A stretch of DNA of 5,935 nt, taken from contig JAEOTU010000146.1 in the NCBI GenBank assembly GCA_016839665.1, forward strand, positions 1 to 5,935, written 5' to 3'. A program made the position numbers and the translations under genes. Below the pieces are notes generated by a model. That model ran no database searches. It was not told the DNA's origin and was given only the letters and a program-made list of their open reading frames with translations. Below, one piece after another: positions 1 through 5,783 of the stretch. The first letter of the stretch is position 1. Each line of letters starts with the position of its first letter. Source of the DNA: Candidatus Hodarchaeota archaeon (GTDB taxonomy: Archaea > Asgardarchaeota > Heimdallarchaeia > Hodarchaeales > Hodarchaeaceae).

Positions 1-1
1 A

Positions 2-304
2 AGAAACAGAATTGCTAACGAAATATCTAATGATGAGATCTTTATTCAAACGGTGTACAACGCTTTAAAAGTTCTAAATGCGAATGTAATAGAGAAATTG
101 ATATTAGCCTTCTCCTCTATTCCAGAAACAAGAGTAGATTTTTCTCTGGCCAAAGCTCGTTTGATCACTATTCTCGATTCGCTTGAAACAACTGAGGAGG
201 TTCCCTCAGGAGAAATAATGCTCCTAAAACATTCAATTGAGAATATTAATTCTCTCCAAGAGCTTTTTGCCCAGAGAACAGGAAGTATCAACTTACCAAG
301 CTAA
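2..304 (+). CDS. C-terminal end of an unrecognised helical protein (5' end outside window)
   Basis: The plus-strand frame is open from the window edge to a TAA at 302-304, giving about 100 codons. A GTG at 53 could serve as a start, but the frame continues upstream of it with ordinary protein-like sequence (ending EIFIQTV before the GTG), so I read this as the tail of a longer gene. The visible part is rich in Leu, Ile, Glu, Asn and Ser with heptad-like hydrophobic spacing. It looks like several amphipathic helices and shows no membrane segment, cysteine cluster or known motif. The opposite strand is open over 46-291, but its product has an odd Ser/Arg-rich composition and I take it as a shadow. 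The gene converges with the minus-strand gene ending at 426. No function can be assigned. Confidence 0.55.
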   Translation, partial: RNRIANEISNDEIFIQTVYNALKVLNANVIEKLILAFSSIPETRVDFSLAKARLITILDSLETTEEVPSGEIMLLKHSIENINSLQELFAQRTGSINLPS

Positions 305-319
305 CAGTAGATGATTTCT

Positions 320-344
320 AGGTGGTAGAAACTCGTGACCACCT
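320..344. terminator. possible intrinsic hairpin between convergent genes
   Basis: A perfect 7-bp inverted repeat (AGGTGGT at 320-326, ACCACCT at 338-344) encloses an 11-base loop. It starts 16 bases after the stop of the plus-strand gene, and a T-rich stretch (CATTTATTGTTT) follows at about 354-365. The position between two convergent genes fits a terminator or mRNA 3'-end structure. The T tract is weak and interrupted, and archaeal termination often needs only a U-run, so the assignment is tentative. Confidence 0.25.
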
Positions 345-425
345 CCTGACAGTCATTTATTGTTTCCGAGATTTCGCTATTGTGATCATTCCGATATCAT
401 TTATATCGATATATCTATGAAATTA

Positions 426-1436
426 TTAAGAGAAAGGGATGATATAAAAGCCATTAAACAAATGCTCACCCAGTTCACCAGTAGGATTAACAAGAGGAGT
501 ATCATCAAAAATAACTCTATTCTGAGAAATTACGAGATTATCATAATCAAAGAAAATATAGGCGGTACCGAGGGAAGTCTCGTACGGGGTCCGATCGATT
601 ATGAATTGATGAAGGTCTCCTCGGATGACTGCTTGAATGCATTGAGTCGTGAGATTAAAACCAATCAGGGTTTTACTGCGAAATAGAGTTCCATTGACAA
701 TATCGTTACGATAATAGACCCAAAAAAGACCATTCTCGTCCATACATCCATGAAACCGAAAAGGACGCTCAATAGGAAATTCTTTGACAACTTCAAAGGT
801 GTCAAGAGAAAGACCGTAAAGAGTTGCATTATACGTAACAACCCACCCCGCACGATAACCCTGTAAAAATACCCACAAGATATCATTGAAGATCCCCAAA
901 CCACCCACTCGATGCCAAATAGAAGAGGAATTAGTCTCATATAGAATAGGGATCTGAAGAGGCCTCACTTCGAGCCAGTCAAGACTGGGAGAAAAACGAA
1001 TAAGAGAAAAATTAGCAAAAAAATCGGATCCGATAGTATAGAACAGATTATCATGATAGAAAAGGCCATGGAAACGATAGTCAAGATTACTACTGATATT
1101 AGCAGTAGGAAATTCAAGATAAGTGTATGGGAGATTACGCTGGAAAGTAAAAGATAAGAAAAACCACTCGTTAGCGGTTTGCCAAGAGATGAGCGATTTA
1201 TGTAAAGTAAAAAGTGTTGATTCATTAATAAAGACCCGATTCTCGAACGAAGCGGCATATCCAAGGTTAACGGGAACTGGAGGCCGGATAACCTCAGCTT
1301 TCTTGAAATCTAAGTCATAAGCCTGATAGGGTGGAGAGCTGAAAAATGAAGGGAGGGATAGAATCAAGATACTGAAAAGAAGAAAAAAAAGTATAGCTAA
1401 AGAACTTAGAATCCCAGTCTTCTTCGTCCATTGCAC
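426..1436 (-). CDS. signal-anchored, sequon-rich extracellular protein, propeller-like
   Basis: Predicted 336-residue protein starting with GTG. The start is supported by GAGGTC at 1445-1450, 8 bases upstream, and by a TATA box at 1482-1491. Residues 1-7 are short and basic (QWTKK) and residues 8-30 are strongly hydrophobic, which indicates an uncleaved signal anchor or signal peptide. The remainder is hydrophilic and presumably outside the cell. It carries seven N-x-S/T sequons (N71, N113, N142, N169, N203, N248, N261), as expected of an N-glycosylated archaeal surface protein. Blade-like units recur, with an aromatic/hydrophobic strand, a turn, then L-x-L-x-T-like strands (about residues 123-157, 178-222 and 229-270), suggesting a small beta-propeller. 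I do not recognise a named family and see no catalytic motif and no second membrane segment. It lies downstream of two membrane methyltransferases but has its own promoter, which resembles the one in front of the first methyltransferase. Confidence 0.75.
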   Translation of the reverse strand: MQWTKKTGILSSLAILFFLLFSILILSLPSFFSSPPYQAYDLDFKKAEVIRPPVPVNLGYAASFENRVFINESTLFTLHKSLISWQTANEWFFLSFTFQRNLPYTYLEFPTANISSNLDYRFHGLFYHDNLFYTIGSDFFANFSLIRFSPSLDWLEVRPLQIPILYETNSSSIWHRVGGLGIFNDILWVFLQGYRAGWVVTYNATLYGLSLDTFEVVKEFPIERPFRFHGCMDENGLFWVYYRNDIVNGTLFRSKTLIGFNLTTQCIQAVIRGDLHQFIIDRTPYETSLGTAYIFFDYDNLVISQNRVIFDDTPLVNPTGELGEHLFNGFYIIPFS

Positions 1437-1444
1437 AAAAACTC

Positions 1445-1450
1445 GACCTC
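1445..1450 (-). promoter_or_regulatory. ribosome binding site of the surface protein
   Basis: On the minus strand this reads GAGGTC, complementary to the archaeal 16S 3' end (core CCTCC), with 8 bases before the GTG at 1436. It decides the start: no in-frame ATG exists near the N terminus, and the ATG overlapping at GCAATGG is in another frame. Confidence 0.6.
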
Positions 1451-1481
1451 AGTCAAAGATGATAGATGATCTGATTGGCTG

Positions 1482-1491
1482 TGTATAAAAG
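1482..1491 (-). promoter_or_regulatory. archaeal TATA box for the surface protein gene
   Basis: The minus strand reads CTTTTATACA, a good match to an archaeal TATA element. A start of transcription about 25 bases downstream would fall near 1460 and leave a leader of about 24 bases that includes the GAGGTC site. The same ten bases occur in front of the upstream methyltransferase at 3677-3686. Confidence 0.6.
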
Positions 1492-1498
1492 GGTTTAT

Positions 1499-1512
1499 AG
1501 GAGTGCAAATGA
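1499..1512 (-). promoter_or_regulatory. conserved 14-mer upstream of the TATA box (copy 1)
   Basis: The minus strand reads TCATTTGCACTCCT. An identical 14-mer occurs at 3694-3707, in both cases with its edge 17 bases from the same edge of the TATA box. It is a candidate binding site for a shared regulator. It could instead be a remnant of a recent segmental duplication that also copied the methyltransferase gene. Confidence 0.45.
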
Positions 1513-1544
1513 ATTTGGAGGGGATATCTTGAAGAGTTCTAGTG

Positions 1545-2564
1545 TCAGAACAGAGGAGGATACGGACAAAAAAGAAGCACAATCGGTATCGAAAAAGTCA
1601 CGAAAAGGAGAAAGTAAATGAACAGAACAAATACAATTTCACGGTCAGTCTCAGGCCAATCTTTTTTTAACAGCACTTGCAGCGGAAGAAGGAAGAAACG
1701 AGACACAACGCCAGGAAAAGGAAACAGGAAGGAAGTATGAGCACGCCACTCTCTATAAGCAGGGATATTCTTCGCGAGCATTAAGTTTTCCTCATGGATG
1801 GCGACCCCAACGATACACAAGGCCGAAAGCAACCAGAAGAGGGTGGGTACAGGGAGCCAATGTTCTAACCCAGGTCGAAAACCAATGAGAATCATCATAC
1901 CATAAGTAGCTAGTAAATACCCTAAGTACTGAGGATGACGACTAGACCGATAAACTAGCACACTTACAAACTCATGTTTTGAAGATTCTCCCACAACCCA
2001 AGAGAGGACACCAAGAAAGAATAAAAAAACTCCTGCAATCATAATGAGGAGAGGAAGGAAAAACGCAGACCACCCAAACAAAAAAAATCCGCCATAAATT
2101 GAAGCATATAAGGGGAAAAAAACACTATCTCCCAAACATACGATCTCGGGATAATTTTCTGCAAGTGGTAACCAAAGCATCAATAAAGCACTTAGACCAG
2201 ATAACCACGTCATTGAAATGCTAAAATAACTAAATATGGGGAGAAGGAGAAGAATAGAACTCGCGAAAGAGAGCTTAAAGCGTTTAATCACGATCCCTAC
2301 AATTAACAAGATGAGAAGAATGAGTAATAGAATCAAAAACAAGGGCTTCAATGTTTCTATCCAATCTACTTTGACTGACTCTTCAGAAGGCCACGGATCA
2401 GGTACAAAGGTATTCATCAGAGACTGGAAGAATAAAAAGATCGTAGCCCAAGCAAGACCAATAAAAAAACAAGTAAAAATCATTGAAAGAAAAAAAATAA
2501 GGAGAATATCCGTCTTACTTACAGCCTGATTCGAGAAGTGGAGTTTTTCTTCATGATTTGCCAT
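1545..2564 (-). CDS. ICMT/PEMT-superfamily integral-membrane methyltransferase, paralog 1
   Basis: Predicted 339-residue polytopic membrane protein. The C-terminal half has the signature of the isoprenylcysteine carboxyl methyltransferase / phospholipid methyltransferase superfamily: RHPQYLG at 209-215, then a paired Glu (E258-E259) followed by L-x-L-A-K and an A-Y-R-E-W motif. In known relatives these residues bind S-adenosylmethionine. The substrate, a prenyl-cysteine, a lipid head group or another membrane molecule, cannot be read from the sequence. Hydrophobic segments lie at about 18-50, 72-94, 98-118, 120-135, 165-190, 213-232, 240-256 and 308-332. Single-domain relatives are about 200 residues, so this protein has an extra N-terminal membrane region of about 140 residues and an extra C-terminal helix. 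The ATG start aligns with the start of the upstream paralog. GACCTT at 2575-2580 (AAGGTC on the coding strand) gives a ribosome site 10 bases away. The 54-base gap to the upstream paralog holds no convincing TATA box, so the two are probably one transcript. Confidence 0.85.
   Translation of the reverse strand: MANHEEKLHFSNQAVSKTDILLIFFLSMIFTCFFIGLAWATIFLFFQSLMNTFVPDPWPSEESVKVDWIETLKPLFLILLLILLILLIVGIVIKRFKLSFASSILLLLPIFSYFSISMTWLSGLSALLMLWLPLAENYPEIVCLGDSVFFPLYASIYGGFFLFGWSAFFLPLLIMIAGVFLFFLGVLSWVVGESSKHEFVSVLVYRSSRHPQYLGYLLATYGMMILIGFRPGLEHWLPVPTLFWLLSALCIVGVAIHEENLMLAKNIPAYREWRAHTSFLFPFPGVVSRFFLLPLQVLLKKDWPETDREIVFVLFIYFLLFVTFSIPIVLLFCPYPPLF
2166..2194 (-). repeat. 29-base block identical in the two methyltransferase genes (copy 1)
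   Basis: This stretch, encoding the S-A-L-L-M-L-W-L-P segment, is identical base for base to 3222-3250 in the paralog, silent positions included. Other shared blocks are 1644-1665 with 2718-2739 (22 bases) and 2349-2364 with 3405-3420 (16 bases). Together they show a fairly recent duplication or ongoing gene conversion. Confidence 0.7.
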
Positions 2565-2618
2565 GAAATAGTCAGACCTTCATCAGGATTCACGTAATAT
2601 GGTGAAATTATTCAATTA

Positions 2619-3626
2619 TCAAAATAAAAACGGATAAGGAACAAAAAGGATTACGATAGGTATGGAAAAGATCACGAATAAGATGAAATAAATAAGCAAA
2701 GTAACAACAATTTCACTGTCAGTCTCAGGCCAATCTTTTCTTAACAGCAATTTAAGAGGAACAAGGAAAAAACGAGAAACAAATCTAGGAAGAGGAATCA
2801 GGAATGACGTATGATCACGCCACTTTCTATAAGCAGGATTATTCTTTGCGAGTAGAGTATTTTCCTCACGGATGGCAACGCCAATGATACAAATTGCAGA
2901 GAGTAACCAAAAAATACTGGGAACAGGAAGCCAACGTTCCAATCCAGGTCGAAATCCAAATAGAATTAATACACCGTAAGTAGCAAGTAAATAACCTAAA
3001 TATTGGGGATGCCTACAAAAGCGATAAATCGAAAGGCTCACAAAGTCCTCTTCTAAGGATTCCCCTTGAAACCAAGACAAAACGCCCATGAAAAATAGCC
3101 AGATTCCAACTATCATAATGAAGACCGGAAGTAGAAATTGCCAACCCTCGTAGATTGTCACATAAACAGGAAAAAAAACAAAATCCCCAAGATGAAGGAG
3201 CTCAGGATAACTCTCCGCAATTGGTAACCAAAGCATCAATAAAGCACTTAATCCAGACAACCAAGTCATTGAAAAGCTAAAATAGCCAAAAATGGGGAGA
3301 ATCAAAGACACTGAACTTGCGAAAGAGAGTTTAAATCGCCTTATGAGAAGTCCTAAAACTAACAAAATGATTATAACTATTAATCCTATGAAAAAAACCA
3401 CTTTCAATGTTTCTATCCAAGCCGCTTTCGCAGGATCATCTCCCATATAATCCCAAGGACTAGGTACCAGTGCCATCATAAGAAATTGAAAGAAAATGAA
3501 GATTACAAAAAAAGCAAAACCAAGAAAAATAAGGGTAAGAATCAAAGAGAGGATACCAGCAAGGAAAAGATCAGCCTTAAATGTAGATTGATTTGATGAT
3601 TTGAAATTTTCTCCATGATCTACCAT
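2619..3626 (-). CDS. ICMT/PEMT-superfamily integral-membrane methyltransferase, paralog 2
   Basis: Predicted 335-residue polytopic protein and clear paralog of the next gene. The C-terminal 139 residues are about three quarters identical by eye; the N-terminal half is more diverged. Signature residues are intact: RHPQYLG at 205-211, E254-E255, and an A-Y-R-K-W motif at 265-269. As in its paralog, the methyltransferase core is flanked by an extra N-terminal membrane region and a final C-terminal helix (about 304-328). Both proteins end in F/C-x-P-Y-P-x-L-F. The start is set at the ATG at 3626, not the TTG at 3659 that would add 11 residues. The ATG aligns with the paralog start, has GAGGTC 10 bases upstream, and lies downstream of the transcription start expected from the TATA box at 3677-3686, whereas the TTG would lie upstream of it. 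Compared with paralog 1 it has a 2-residue longer loop near residue 62 and lacks about 6 residues near 162. It probably leads a two-gene operon. The substrate is unknown. Confidence 0.85.
   Translation of the reverse strand: MVDHGENFKSSNQSTFKADLFLAGILSLILTLIFLGFAFFVIFIFFQFLMMALVPSPWDYMGDDPAKAAWIETLKVVFFIGLIVIIILLVLGLLIRRFKLSFASSVSLILPIFGYFSFSMTWLSGLSALLMLWLPIAESYPELLHLGDFVFFPVYVTIYEGWQFLLPVFIMIVGIWLFFMGVLSWFQGESLEEDFVSLSIYRFCRHPQYLGYLLATYGVLILFGFRPGLERWLPVPSIFWLLSAICIIGVAIREENTLLAKNNPAYRKWRDHTSFLIPLPRFVSRFFLVPLKLLLRKDWPETDSEIVVTLLIYFILFVIFSIPIVILFVPYPFLF
3222..3250 (-). repeat. 29-base block identical in the two methyltransferase genes (copy 2)
   Basis: Partner of the identical block at 2166-2194. 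The bases on both sides diverge again, mostly at third codon positions. Confidence 0.7.
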
Positions 3627-3636
3627 TGGAGCGATA

Positions 3637-3642
3637 GACCTC
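3637..3642 (-). promoter_or_regulatory. ribosome binding site of methyltransferase paralog 2
   Basis: The coding strand reads GAGGTC, 10 bases before the ATG at 3626. The same spacing is seen for AAGGTC before paralog 1, which supports both starts. Confidence 0.55.
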
Positions 3643-3676
3643 ACTGATTGAGTAATCAAATTTCCCAGACTGGCAT

Positions 3677-3686
3677 TGTATAAAAG
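3677..3686 (-). promoter_or_regulatory. archaeal TATA box for the methyltransferase pair
   Basis: The minus strand reads CTTTTATACA, identical to the element at 1482-1491. It lies about 51 bases before the chosen ATG, and the expected transcription start is near 3654. Confidence 0.6.
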
Positions 3687-3693
3687 ACTTTAG

Positions 3694-3707
3694 AGGAGTG
3701 CAAATGA
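3694..3707 (-). promoter_or_regulatory. conserved 14-mer upstream of the TATA box (copy 2)
   Basis: The minus strand reads TCATTTGCACTCCT, identical to 1499-1512 and at the same 17-base offset from the TATA box. A further shared 11-mer (TGACACTAGAA on the minus strand) lies upstream at 3723-3733 and at 1537-1547. In the latter copy its TGA is the stop codon of methyltransferase paralog 1. Confidence 0.45.
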
Positions 3708-3758
3708 TTCGGGAAGGTAAGTTTCTAGTGTCATTAGACCCCCCTTACATCTATCGGA

Positions 3759-4619
3759 TTAAAACTGCTGTTGGTCCATAAACGATAAGAAAGTAGTGAT
3801 TTGATCATGAACTTCACGGGCTTCCTCCACCGTGAGAAGATAGTTGTCATGAACAACAGCATTGCGAAGACGATTGAGGCGAATGAAAAAGGGTTTGAAC
3901 TGAAAAAGACCATACTGAGACACTTTACGGTCAAGGCCAGCTTTAAAGTTACCATCAAGACCTAATACCTCCCTGATGGTGGAATGAGCGTAATGAATAT
4001 ACGCATGAAGATAAACAAGATCATCACCTTTGACCCCTTCTTGGAAGCACTCTAAAGCCTGATCCCAGAGGTTAGAGGCTTGGGGAGGAAGTTGGAAAGA
4101 CTCATCTGGTGGGAGGGATAGGGCAACAGGTTCAGAAGAGGTTGGTTTGTTCTCTCCTTGGGGTGTCTTAAAGCCAGGAGGAATGGACAGGGAAGGTTCT
4201 AGTTGTTGCATGACCTGATGCAACTCATCAACAATAGCAGCAGGGGCGTCAAGACAGCTGCGTGCTTCATGGAGAAAAAAAGACGCATGAAGTAACTCCT
4301 CCCGACCTTTGAAATAATCAGAAATCCGTAACCAGGTACCAAGATCCTCAGGATTCCATTGAGTAGCCTCAGAAAACACATGAAATGCCTCCTGATCCCG
4401 TCCTTCTTCTTTCAGAATAGACCCCCGTAAAAACCAAAAGTCGACCAATAAAGACGGATTGTTATTACATAATTCCTTTAATGAGGCAATAACTACAGGA
4501 TCAACTGTACCAGAATCGTCCGCTAACACTTCCTCGACAATAGAAATGACCTCTTGACCACGAGGATGAGTTTCCAAGCTGGAAATAAAATTGGAAACGA
4601 GACTATTAGTGGGTTGCAT
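3759..4619 (-). CDS. TPR-HEPN domain protein
   Basis: Predicted 286-residue soluble protein with three parts. Residues 1-140 are helical; 60-93 fit a TPR hairpin (W-F-L-R-G, then G-R-x-x-E-A, then A-x-x-x-N-P) and about 95-128 look like a second, diverged one. Residues 141-182 form a Pro/Ser-rich linker. Residues 183-280 are a helical domain with R-N-A-V-V-H at 252-257, the R-x4-H signature of HEPN domains, preceded by an arginine/leucine-rich helix. Many HEPN proteins are metal-independent RNases in toxin-antitoxin or defence systems, and others only bind nucleotides or RNA. TPRs suggest a protein partner. No nucleotidyltransferase (MNT) antitoxin gene is adjacent, so a classical HEPN-MNT pair is not supported. 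The start is the ATG at 4619 with AAGG 8 bases upstream. An in-frame ATG at 4664 is an alternative, while a TTG at 4745 runs into pseudogene sequence and is unlikely. It is separated by 132 bases and a promoter from the methyltransferases. Confidence 0.75.
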   Translation of the reverse strand: MQPTNSLVSNFISSLETHPRGQEVISIVEEVLADDSGTVDPVVIASLKELCNNNPSLLVDFWFLRGSILKEEGRDQEAFHVFSEATQWNPEDLGTWLRISDYFKGREELLHASFFLHEARSCLDAPAAIVDELHQVMQQLEPSLSIPPGFKTPQGENKPTSSEPVALSLPPDESFQLPPQASNLWDQALECFQEGVKGDDLVYLHAYIHYAHSTIREVLGLDGNFKAGLDRKVSQYGLFQFKPFFIRLNRLRNAVVHDNYLLTVEEAREVHDQITTFLSFMDQQQF

Positions 4620-4681
4620 CGGATGTGCCTTAGATCCTGTTGAGTTATGAACAAATAAAAGCATGTTGATTGCTCTATACA

Positions 4682-4710
4682 GAATAAAAGAGAAATAATT
4701 TCTTTTAAAG
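4682..4710 (-). promoter_or_regulatory. candidate promoter region of the TPR-HEPN gene
   Basis: On the minus strand two TATA-like boxes occur, CTTTAAAAG (4702-4710) and CTTTTATTC (4682-4690). The nearer one predicts a transcript start near 4660, which would favour the ATG at 4619 over the one at 4664; the farther one allows either. Neither is as good as the CTTTTATACA boxes elsewhere in the window. Confidence 0.3.
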
Positions 4711-4719
4711 TCCAAAGAA

Positions 4720-5064
4720 TTAGCTATGACAATTGGAAATCTCAATCGAGAGAAATCTTAATACACTAAAATTATAATCGCTGGCATCGAAATAACCTGT
4801 GTGTCTATCATTTCTCCCTATAATCATATACCCGTCTTGAATCTCAATAATTCCATCAATTGCACAAAGCTCTCCTATTGATCCATAATTATAATATGCT
4901 CCAAGATACCCAAACCAGGTCATATTGACATAGGTACTATTATATTTTCTATTCCACTCTACCTCCCTAAGGCTATTAAATTTCAGTAAAATTATCGCGT
5001 TTCCTGTGGTACTGATACAACCCATGGAAGGGCTGGAGAGTTTGTTCAACACACAACTTATCAT
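4720..5064 (-). pseudogene. inverted fragment of a W-N-x-T-Y propeller-repeat protein
   Basis: The open frame of 114 codons starts at an ATG at 5064, but only about residues 17-104 look like real protein. They match the archaeal secreted propeller repeat: L-L-K-F-N-x-x-x-E-V-E-W-N-R-K-Y (26-41), then I-Q-D-G-Y-M-I-I-G-R (75-84), then a new strand S-V-L-R-F (100-104), where the D-x-x-G-x-x-x-W part of the next blade should follow. It breaks off and ends ten residues later. There is no signal peptide and no membrane anchor. Residues 1-15 are antisense to the opposite-strand propeller fragment. I read this as roughly one and a half blades of a broken gene, inverted relative to the plus-strand piece. 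A small expressed protein cannot be excluded. Confidence 0.55.
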
Positions 5065-5076
5065 GCCCCTCTCTTA

Positions 5077-5619
5077 ATGAAAATTGATGAGAACGGGGAC
5101 TCTACCTGGAATAGAACATACAAATCGTTTCCAATAAATCGGGAAGATTTCTATGGGATGGTGGTACGATGGCAAAATAGCCTAACAGACCTGATATTAG
5201 GAGGGAAAGTATCGGAAATTCTCACTCAAGATCAGGGATATGTCCTAGGACAAGGAGAATGGATGTTCAAAACAAATCAGGCAGGAGTAATAGAATGGAA
5301 TCAAACATATACTGGACAAATATACTCGATTTGTCAGCTCAATGATGGAGGGATCATAGCAGCAATTTATAGAAAATCAACGCTTCTTGAGAGAGGTTCA
5401 TTCCGTGATGTCTGGATAGCGAAAACTGATAGTTCAGGGTCCATATTATGGGAAAAACTAATCGAAATTCACCCAGATGAGAGCTTATTGGGGAAGAATG
5501 AAGAGAATACGACAGGGAAAAAATCCCAAAGGATAGCATTTCTACCATCAGGTGAAAGCATTCTTTTCTTAAGGCTGCTTGTTTACTTGCATAAACGCAG
5601 AAAAAAATACCAGAATTGA
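5077..5619 (+). pseudogene. C-terminal fragment of a W-N-x-T-Y propeller-repeat protein
   Basis: The open frame has 180 codons from an ATG at 5077. Three repeat signatures are visible: K-I-D-E-N-G-D-S-T-W-N-R-T-Y (2-15), K-T-N-Q-A-G-V-I-E-W-N-Q-T-Y (65-78) and K-T-D-S-S-G-S-I-L-W (116-125). Each is associated with a Q/N-D-x-G-Y/I-hydrophobic strand, as in secreted archaeal beta-propeller proteins. The frame is open upstream of the ATG to 4990, and repeat-like sequence (H-A-P-L-L before M-K-I-D) extends to about 5020, so the ATG lies inside a blade and is probably not a native start. There is no signal peptide. The C terminus (I-L-F-L-R-L-L-V-Y-L-H then K-R-R-K-K) resembles the membrane anchor and basic tail that close many such proteins, but the hydrophobic part is only about 10 residues, too short to span a membrane, which suggests an internal deletion. 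It faces its probable other part on the minus strand. Confidence 0.6.
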
Positions 5620-5746
5620 AACTAAACGTTTTCGCGGTATAAAAGCCATCGAAGTAGTCGAAGCTGAATCTTTAAGGGGGGTAAAACTTATTCCGAAAAC
5701 TCGGGAGGTTTTAAATTATCTTAAACATTTAAATTTTTGCAAATGA
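5579..5746 (+). pseudogene. possible leucine-rich-repeat remnant
   Basis: A frame different from the preceding propeller fragment is open from just after a TAA at 5570-5572 to a TGA at 5744-5746 and reads as protein-like sequence rich in Lys, Glu, Val and Leu. With a TTG start at 5579 it would be 55 residues. Its last part, K-L-I-P-K-T-R-E-V-L-N-Y-L-K-H-L-N-F, lines up position by position with K-S-F-P-E-S-R-R-D-L-T-E-I-E-E-L-K-L in the LRR gene that follows, sharing the Pro and the L-x-x-L-x-x-L-x-F/L spacing. After the stop the same frame reads on as M-N-T-P-N-I-V-N-S-M-N-E-I-I-K. It is probably a remnant of an LRR gene, or the broken start of the next one. The start codon is uncertain. Confidence 0.3.
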
Positions 5747-5783
5747 GGACGGATGAATACACCCAACATAGTTAATTCAATGA

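Noticed and set aside
46..291. Minus-strand open frame of 81 codons opposite the left-edge gene
   Set aside because: Its composition is Ser/Arg-rich and unlike a folded protein, and the plus-strand frame is longer and open to the window edge.
337..346. GACCACCTCC resembles the 3' end of 16S rRNA, and its complement is a strong Shine-Dalgarno sequence
   Set aside because: The bases upstream do not match the conserved final 16S helix, and no start codon follows at a suitable distance on the minus strand. It is explained as one arm of the 320-344 hairpin.
2236..2529. Plus-strand open frame, very Arg/Lys/Ile-rich
   Set aside because: It is antisense to the hydrophobic N-terminal half of methyltransferase paralog 1. 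The Lys/Arg-rich composition is the expected shadow of Leu/Phe-rich codons.
3739..5682. Short CCCCCCTTA / TAAGGGGGG match between 3740-3748 and about 5673-5681 as a possible inverted repeat bounding a rearrangement
   Set aside because: It is only about nine bases with no similarity on either side, which is within chance expectation for this length of sequence.
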